Both the position numbers and the translations under genes were made by a program. The notes under the pieces were generated by a model. It was not told the origin of the DNA. It saw nothing but the letters and a program-made list of their open reading frames with translations, and searched no databases. From Cryptomeria japonica (lineage: Eukaryota > Streptophyta > Pinopsida > Cupressales > Cupressaceae), in NCBI RefSeq assembly GCF_030272615.1, contig NC_081406.1, forward strand, positions 473,924,900 to 473,988,899: DNA of 64,000 nucleotides, given 5' to 3'. Below are positions 58,489 to 64,000 of the stretch, in pieces (the stretch's first letter is position 1; every line of letters starts with the position of its first letter).

Positions 58489-60833
58489 TGTGAGGCCCTA
58501 TCCTGAGCCTGTCAAAGCACTTCTCTAATTTTTATGTTAGGCTTATTATTTGATGTATTATCTTTATGCATTATGAATTTAGATACTATTTGACAAGTGA
58601 TTTGGTATCATGGGATATGATGTATTTCATATTTCATTGATTTAGGTACTTATTGAGATGATGATATGATACATTTATACATGTCTTATGGAAAATTGAT
58701 TTATATGATGATTTTGATGATGCAATTTAGTAATTGATTTCATATGGAATTGCTAGGAAAAATATTAACTGGATACTATCTCTATTGTTTTTGATTTGGA
58801 TCTATTGATGAGATTTTGTGAAATTGATGTTATCTGTGTATTACCTTTCATATACTTATATATGCATGTGGTTTTGGATTACTGATGTGTGAAATGAGAT
58901 GTGCAGGAAATTAATCCATGTGACCATGAAATTTTACGTTGAACTAAGACCAAACCTATGTGAAATAGTGAAGCCAAGGTTTGTCTATTTGGAGAGACAA
59001 TACCTCGTATGTGATGTATTTAATTTTGTAATAGTGATGTTTAAGTGTAAATTTATATTTGTACTTGTTAATGTAGTATTCTCAAAAAGGACATGCCAAG
59101 TGTATTTTAGTGATGTGTATTTTATGGTGTCACTTGACACTTGTCATGTGTGTGAGTTGGCAATGACATGTCCTTTGGAGGGAATTTGTTAAACCCAATG
59201 CATTTTTCAAATATCATGTTGTGGTCCCAAAATATAACTTGGTTAGAGAGCCATTAGTTTGGTCAAATCAAGTTTGACCCGTAGACAAACTTTAGGTGAG
59301 TTTTTTGGGGGTCAAACTAACTCCTATAGTTGAGTTTAGGTCACTTTTGAAGGCCCATATGAGATACCTATGGGTAAGGGTCATTTTTAGACATGTGACC
59401 ACTCACATGTGATTGTGGAGTCACTTCAACAAAAAAAATTCCCAAGATGGACGAAAATTGAACTTTTTGAAGATTGACTCTTAGGTAGACAACGTTCCAT
59501 TTCAGTGATAGTTGCTTTTCCCCACTTTCTTTTACCTTTTTCAGTTTCTTTTTTAAGAAACAATGTAAGAGGTTGGGAAGACAAACCTATGGGATCTCAC
59601 ATCCTTTCCAAGGAAGTTGGAAAGTGTGAGGAGATCCTACTTAGGGAAGGGATTCAAACTTGGGATTTTGATCACCAACTCTCCAATCTTGGAGACAAAA
59701 TTTTGAGTATTGAATTTGAAGTTTTAGAATAGAATTTGGCTAATTTAGAGAATTGTAAGGGAATTGGGAAACTCTTCTACAAAATACATACCATTGGAAG
59801 GAGTGAAGGTTGGTGTTATTCATACTATAGATTAGATGCAATCATAATGTCATTTGTAAATCTGGATTTTGTTTATGTGTTGTATGTGCTTCTAGATCTA
59901 TAAACTAGGGTTTTTGAGTTGTTTTTAGTTGTTTTTTATTTGAATTTATTATTGTTGTTATTCATAAGAGTCAAGACTAAACTCATCCTTAGGAGGGAAG
60001 AGTAGTCTTGGGGTGAAGAGTTTTAGGACAATCTTTGGGTGTAGAGTCCCTCTTCTTGGAAGAGAGGGATAAACAAGGATCCAGGATCCTTGCTACTATA
60101 TTTGTTTCGTTTAAAATTTGGGGGCCATAAGAGGAGTTTTGGCTTGAAGCTGTTGGGGGTCATAAGGATTGTTTTGGTCACATGAGAGACCAATTAGATG
60201 GATATGTTTTTAGCCTTGTGAAAGCATGTGGTTAACAAAGGTTTATTTGTAGATCTCCCCTTAGATTTGGGTCCACCTTCACCCCTTTGTTTTGATTCAC
60301 TTGGTGACTATGTGCTAGCCTTGGGTTGGGAGTTATTGTTGAAATATTTTCCTTGTAATGTCTATATTTTGAATGTGCGTGTTTGAGTATGTGTGTAACT
60401 TGTTTGGTCCTTGGCTCTCCTAGCTCGAGGGTGGTTTCTTGTAGGCCTAGGTTGTGAGGTGAGCCTCCATGGTCACATCCAAAGTTTTATTTGTAGGTTT
60501 ACAACTTGGTTAAAGGATGGAGAAAATATTCCTAAAGTGGTGTTTTAAGGGTGTTGAAAGTACACTCCTTTGTTCATTTGCAGATTTAAATCTTCCTATT
60601 GTAATTAGTCATTTTCAGTAAAAATGTAAAGAAGGAAAGGTTCATATATATTTCCTTGTGAACAATGTATTTCTAGAAAAGAAATAAAGATGTATTTACT
60701 TGCTATTTTATTCATTCATTAGATAAAAAAATAAAAAAATAATTGTATATGTAATTAAACATATATAAATAATGATTTATTTGAATATGGGAACCTTTCC
60801 AATAAAGTATAGAGATGTAATACTTTGATCCCG

Positions 60834-60837
<4 letters not shown>

Positions 60838-60876
<39 letters not shown>
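60838..60876. repeat. (AT)n microsatellite
   Basis: A pure TA run inside the gypsy 3' LTR. Confidence 0.9.
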
Positions 60877-60878
<2 letters not shown>

Positions 60879-61293
60879 GAATATATATGTATACCATATA
60901 TATATATGATAGATATCAGTGGATGCCTTGGGTTAATAAAATAAAATCGCTATCTGGGAATCATTGCAATTCCAATTAAAGTGTAATGAAACTTTTGGTT
61001 ACTAGATAACCATGACCATTAAATTAATATTAATATAAAAAGTTTATATTAATAATAATATATTAAGTGGGAAATTTCGCAATGAATAATATATTATCAT
61101 TAAGGATGGGATGGTATTTATTGATTTTATATAACTAACTCTATAAAATAAAATGGGCTTGATTGTAATTCCTAGAAAATCGTAATTTAAATCCCTAGGA
61201 AAGTATATTTATTCTAAAATGAATGGAACTACTCAAGTTCTTAGTTGCGTATTTAATTTAAATAACCAACATAAAATAATATGGACTACTCTA

Positions 61294-62095
61294 TGTTAGG
61301 ATTAGGATTCCCAAAGATACTGAGAGGGGGGGGTGCATCGGTATCTTACCGTTTAGTAAATTTACTTGACTTAAAGCATGAAAAGCATATTAAAACTGTG
61401 TACCAGTAAACAAGAAATAATGTAGTAAGCAAGAATATAAACAACCACATGAGAAGCACACCATAACACATTATTTTAATGAGGAAACCCGGTGTGGGAA
61501 AAATCTCGGTGGGATTTGTGACCCACAATATTCGCTTACTGGCCAATAAGGGAATATTAATCTTACAATAGGGGCCTGCACATGCAGAAAGGCCAAGTGC
61601 CTAGAGCTCACTGCTCAATTACAAAAGAAGTCACACTGACTTAAAAAAATGGATTTTATTAATCCAATGTCTTGTACTGCTTCAGATTAGCATCTTCTAT
61701 GCCAGATCCAGTACCGGTTTAAGCTCTGTTACATACATAAACCCTTAACCTATAGTTCACATATTAGGTCTGCTTGTTTCACATCCTATCACACACACTT
61801 CCTATTACAAAATGATCTCATACATATATGAGTCATATTACAACTCACCTTGTTGGCTTATAATGATTTTATAATTAATTACAAAATACATTACAAACAA
61901 AATTCCTATCGGCCAGGGTGTCGGTATCCTTTCTTTCACTGTCAGTGTTTTGTGTGTCGATGTAGAGTTTGTCGTTGCCAGTGCCGGTATCCAGTCTTGT
62001 TGGTATCATATGATTGCAAGGTTTCCATCAATGATAAAACCTTCAATCACCTACAATTTCTCATTGGAGTGTGCATTTTCCAACACTCTAAGGAT
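61294..62095 (-). mobile_element. Solo LTR (minus strand), 802 bp, with 5-bp target duplication
   Basis: On the minus strand it begins TGTTGGAAAATGCACACTCC and ends AATCCTAATCCTAACA, flanked by CTCTA at 61,289-61,293 and 62,096-62,100. It is a divergent relative of the LTRs at 24,075 and 30,005: shared stretches include GTGGGTCACAAATCCCACC, the TGCAGGCCCC region and the C run before the end. No internal sequence or second LTR is nearby, so it was left by recombination between two LTRs. Confidence 0.88.
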
Positions 62096-62396
62096 AGTCT
62101 CTTAAATTAAATGCTAGGGAGCTATTCCCTATGAGGGAAGATTAATGATGGGACTTAGGGGTTTAATTTACCCCTCTTAGTTAAACTTACACTCATGTTA
62201 CCCCTCTTGAATTTGAATTAATTTAACACCTTAACATTCACATTAAAGACCTTATTAAATTAACACTTAAATTATCAAATTTGTGAAACTATGTCATCAA
62301 CCACTCCTTCACATAATGTAGATCACAAGTAATTTAATGTTACTTAAAAAAAATTATTGTTGCATTTTTGCCCAAAATTTTGGGCACCACACAGCC

Positions 62397-64000
62397 TAGC
62401 ATGTTCCTGGAATACCCTGAAGGTTCCCACATAACTATTCAAGTAATCATTTGCCTACTGCATCATTTCATTGAACCTATGGGTAACTAGTCCCACCATC
62501 ATGTCATAGATAACCTTTTTCCCTTGTTCTTCCTTCAATTTTTTCAGTAGCTTTTCTACCTGATATATCCAATAATTCATGTCTTGAAGTGCTTCAGTAA
62601 TCTGGTGCTCCTTTTCATACGAAAAGTCTTCTCTATTAAGAATCAACCTCAACTCCTCCTCCAATTGATGAACGTGTTCCCCTTCTTTTTCATACTTTTC
62701 CCTATAGGCATCTCTTTCCTTTGCTATATGTTTTATTTGGGCCTTGGTGAATTCTGCCACATTAACATTAAGGTTTGTTGTTTCTAAGGGATCTGTTTCA
62801 CCAACCCTTTGGACCATGAGATGACCAAATACCTTATTAGTCTCCACTAAGGTGGGCATTTTATTCCTGGGGTATAAGGCCCATTGCAACAACACCTTCT
62901 TGTTTGGGTCAAAGCCAAAGGCAGTATATATTTTGTCAATATCCTCTAATGACATCCTCTTTTCAATGCCATGGTTCTTTATAAAGATATCTAATTATAG
63001 AGTAGAACTCATATCCTATCTAGGTACAATGAGTACACCGACATTTTGCAGGGTCTGTCTTCCCCTAACATGGGTCATGGTAGCAATTTCACTATCTACA
63101 TCTTGTTGTAGTTTGTCAAGTAATTCACCCTTATTTTCCTATTTCACTTCACCAACTTGTTGCCTGAGAAATTTTCCTTTGTACCTATATAGGAATGTCT
63201 TGAACTCATCATCAGAAATAAACTTTTCACTAAAAAGGTATCTGATATCTTCTCTTTCTTTTATGGCTTCTCTAGTAACATCCTCTTCTTTTGGGACATG
63301 GGATGGATCCTTCTCTCAGACATCCTTTGTATCACTTTGTATTGAGGGGGTAGGCTATGGGGACATACATAGTGGAGGTGTTACAAATTGTATGTTTCTT
63401 CCCAAGGGCTTTCTTGTATCCCTATCCAAGGCACTCAAAGGGACCCCTTCAATTACTCTATCCAAATGAGAAATATTTTTGTTGATGTGAGCAATGGGGT
63501 CTTGAATATCTAAATGATCATTAGCCTTCAAAAAATTATGATTGTTTTTCCATTCCTCAGCCCTAATTACCTTTTCTAAGCTTCCAACTTATCCATAACT
63601 TATTGCTCACTCAAATTTTTTATCATGTCATCATGTATAGGTGGAACATGCTCATAAGAGAACAACTTTTGTGATTGTTTTTTTGAGCTCATGAATCCTT
63701 CAGGGTCGAAATTGACCCTAGGTTCATCCTGTGCTAGGTTGTAATAGGCCAACTTATCTTTTATAAGATCATAGCCTTTGGTGGAGGAAACTGCAAATTA
63801 TTCAAAGCATAAGAACCCAGGCATAAAGGATTGTTTCCCATGAGCTCTTAAATGTGTGGATCTCACTTTAGCGAGTTGCCTTATAATCTCCAAATATGAA
63901 ATCTTGTTTGGCACCTTTTCAGGGAGTAACATAGGGGTACATTCAAATCCATACACTCTGATCTTTGTGTAGTCCTTGAGGGCATACCAATTTCCCCAAT
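62397..64000 (-). pseudogene. Unknown retroelement-associated protein (minus strand), N-terminal and middle part, runs off the window
   Basis: On the minus strand from the window edge: NWYALKDYTKIRVYGFECTP, MLLPEKVPNKISYLEIIRQL, HGKQSFMPGFLCFE, a stop, and later YNLAQDEPRVNFDPEGFMSS, LDRVIEGVPLSALDRDTRKP, LFSEKFISDDEFKTFLYRYK, then an open 167-codon stretch (62,955-62,455) with MSLEDIDKIYTAFGFDPNKK, LLQWALYPRNKMPTLVETNK and a charged coiled coil (EKYEKEGEHVHQLEEELRLI). After a TAG it continues to EHARL at 62,396 and, past the gypsy insertion, to 45,450. There are several stops, mostly TAG. No polymerase or zinc-finger motif. The plan matches the unknown ORFs at 26.6 and 34.8 kb. Function unknown. 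Confidence 0.55.

Larger units (their letters stand above)
45869..62391 (+). mobile_element. Composite Ty3/gypsy insertion, 16.5 kb, with nested elements
   Basis: The outer ends are TGTGATGCCC (45,869) and GGGCACCACA (62,391), an almost perfect inverted terminal pair, flanked by TAGCC (45,864-45,868) and CAGCC (62,392-62,396), a 5-bp target duplication with one change. Inside, in order: an inverted LTR copy, a 5' LTR, PBS, gag-protease, pol interrupted by a copia element, pol tail, polypurine tract, and a 3' LTR interrupted by a solo LTR. The minus-strand ORF on either side is continuous in frame without it. The 5' and 3' LTR regions share little beyond their last ~70 bp, so the element is rearranged or chimeric. 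Confidence 0.7.
58489..62391 (+). repeat. Gypsy 3' LTR (about 3.1 kb) with a nested solo LTR
   Basis: It begins TGTGAGGCCC after the purine tract and ends TTTGGGCACCACA at the outer target duplication. Only its last ~65-70 bp clearly match the 5' LTR end at 49,246. The interior has no gene: ORFs at 58,899-59,192 and 59,505-59,732 are short and unrecognised, and an (AT)n run sits at 60,838-60,876. The solo LTR occupies 61,294-62,095. Confidence 0.6.

Noticed and set aside
59505-59732. 75-codon ORF inside the gypsy 3' LTR
   Set aside because: Short, unrecognised, and located in LTR sequence.
1-64000. Host protein-coding gene, tRNA or rRNA gene, CRISPR array
   Set aside because: None seen. The only tRNA-like sequence is the SINE head, and direct repeats here are satellites without unique spacers.

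Overview
The window looks like intergenic DNA from the nuclear genome of a large-genome land plant. A gymnosperm (conifer-like) source is the best guess, and a fern cannot be excluded. The DNA is AT-rich and I could find no intact host gene. Nearly everything recognisable is transposable-element sequence, much of it nested and broken by stop codons and frameshifts: two long LINEs on opposite strands, a third 5'-truncated LINE, a tRNA-derived SINE, Ty3/gypsy and Ty1/copia elements, a non-autonomous LTR element, a solo LTR, and a degenerate gene resembling a DNA transposase. A ~358-bp satellite, several minisatellites and AT, GT and CT microsatellites fill much of the rest.

Layout. 1-4.9 kb: AT-rich sequence with one broken ORF of an unknown retroelement-associated family (minus). 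5.0-11.4 kb: a nearly full-length LINE (minus) with ORF1 and an endonuclease-RT-zinc finger-RNase H ORF2. 11.7-14.5 kb: a 52-bp minisatellite, GT and CT tracts. 14.5-18.5 kb: six short palindromic repeats, a transposase-like pseudogene and ~50-bp tandem repeats, together a candidate DNA transposon. 18.5-31.0 kb: a ~358-bp satellite split by a LINE fragment that carries an extra downstream ORF (19,333-22,433) and by a 6.8-kb LTR element (24,075-30,900) that has zinc-knuckle and giant unknown ORFs but no polymerase. 31-39 kb: minisatellites and another copy of the unknown ORF family. 39.0-45.4 kb: a LINE (plus) whose RT is split by a SINE with a perfect 16-bp target duplication. 45,869-62,391: one 16.5-kb gypsy-type insertion with a 5-bp target duplication (4 of 5 matching), carrying an inverted LTR copy at its 5' end, a copia element inside pol, and a solo LTR inside its 3' LTR. 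62.4-64 kb: the minus-strand ORF into which that composite was inserted; its other half lies at 45.4-45.9 kb.

Relations. Insertion order can be read in places: satellite before the LINE fragment and before the 6.8-kb LTR element; LINE before SINE; unknown minus ORF before gypsy before copia and solo LTR. Most premature stops whose ancestral residue can be judged from family consensus fit C-to-T change at CG (CGA to TGA) or CHG (CAG to TAG) sites, the signature expected of heavily methylated DNA. The most unusual recurring item is a large protein family without reverse transcriptase or integrase, seen in an LTR element, as a third ORF behind a LINE, and at three more places.

All calls come from reading translated frames, repeats and junctions by eye. 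No database comparison was possible.
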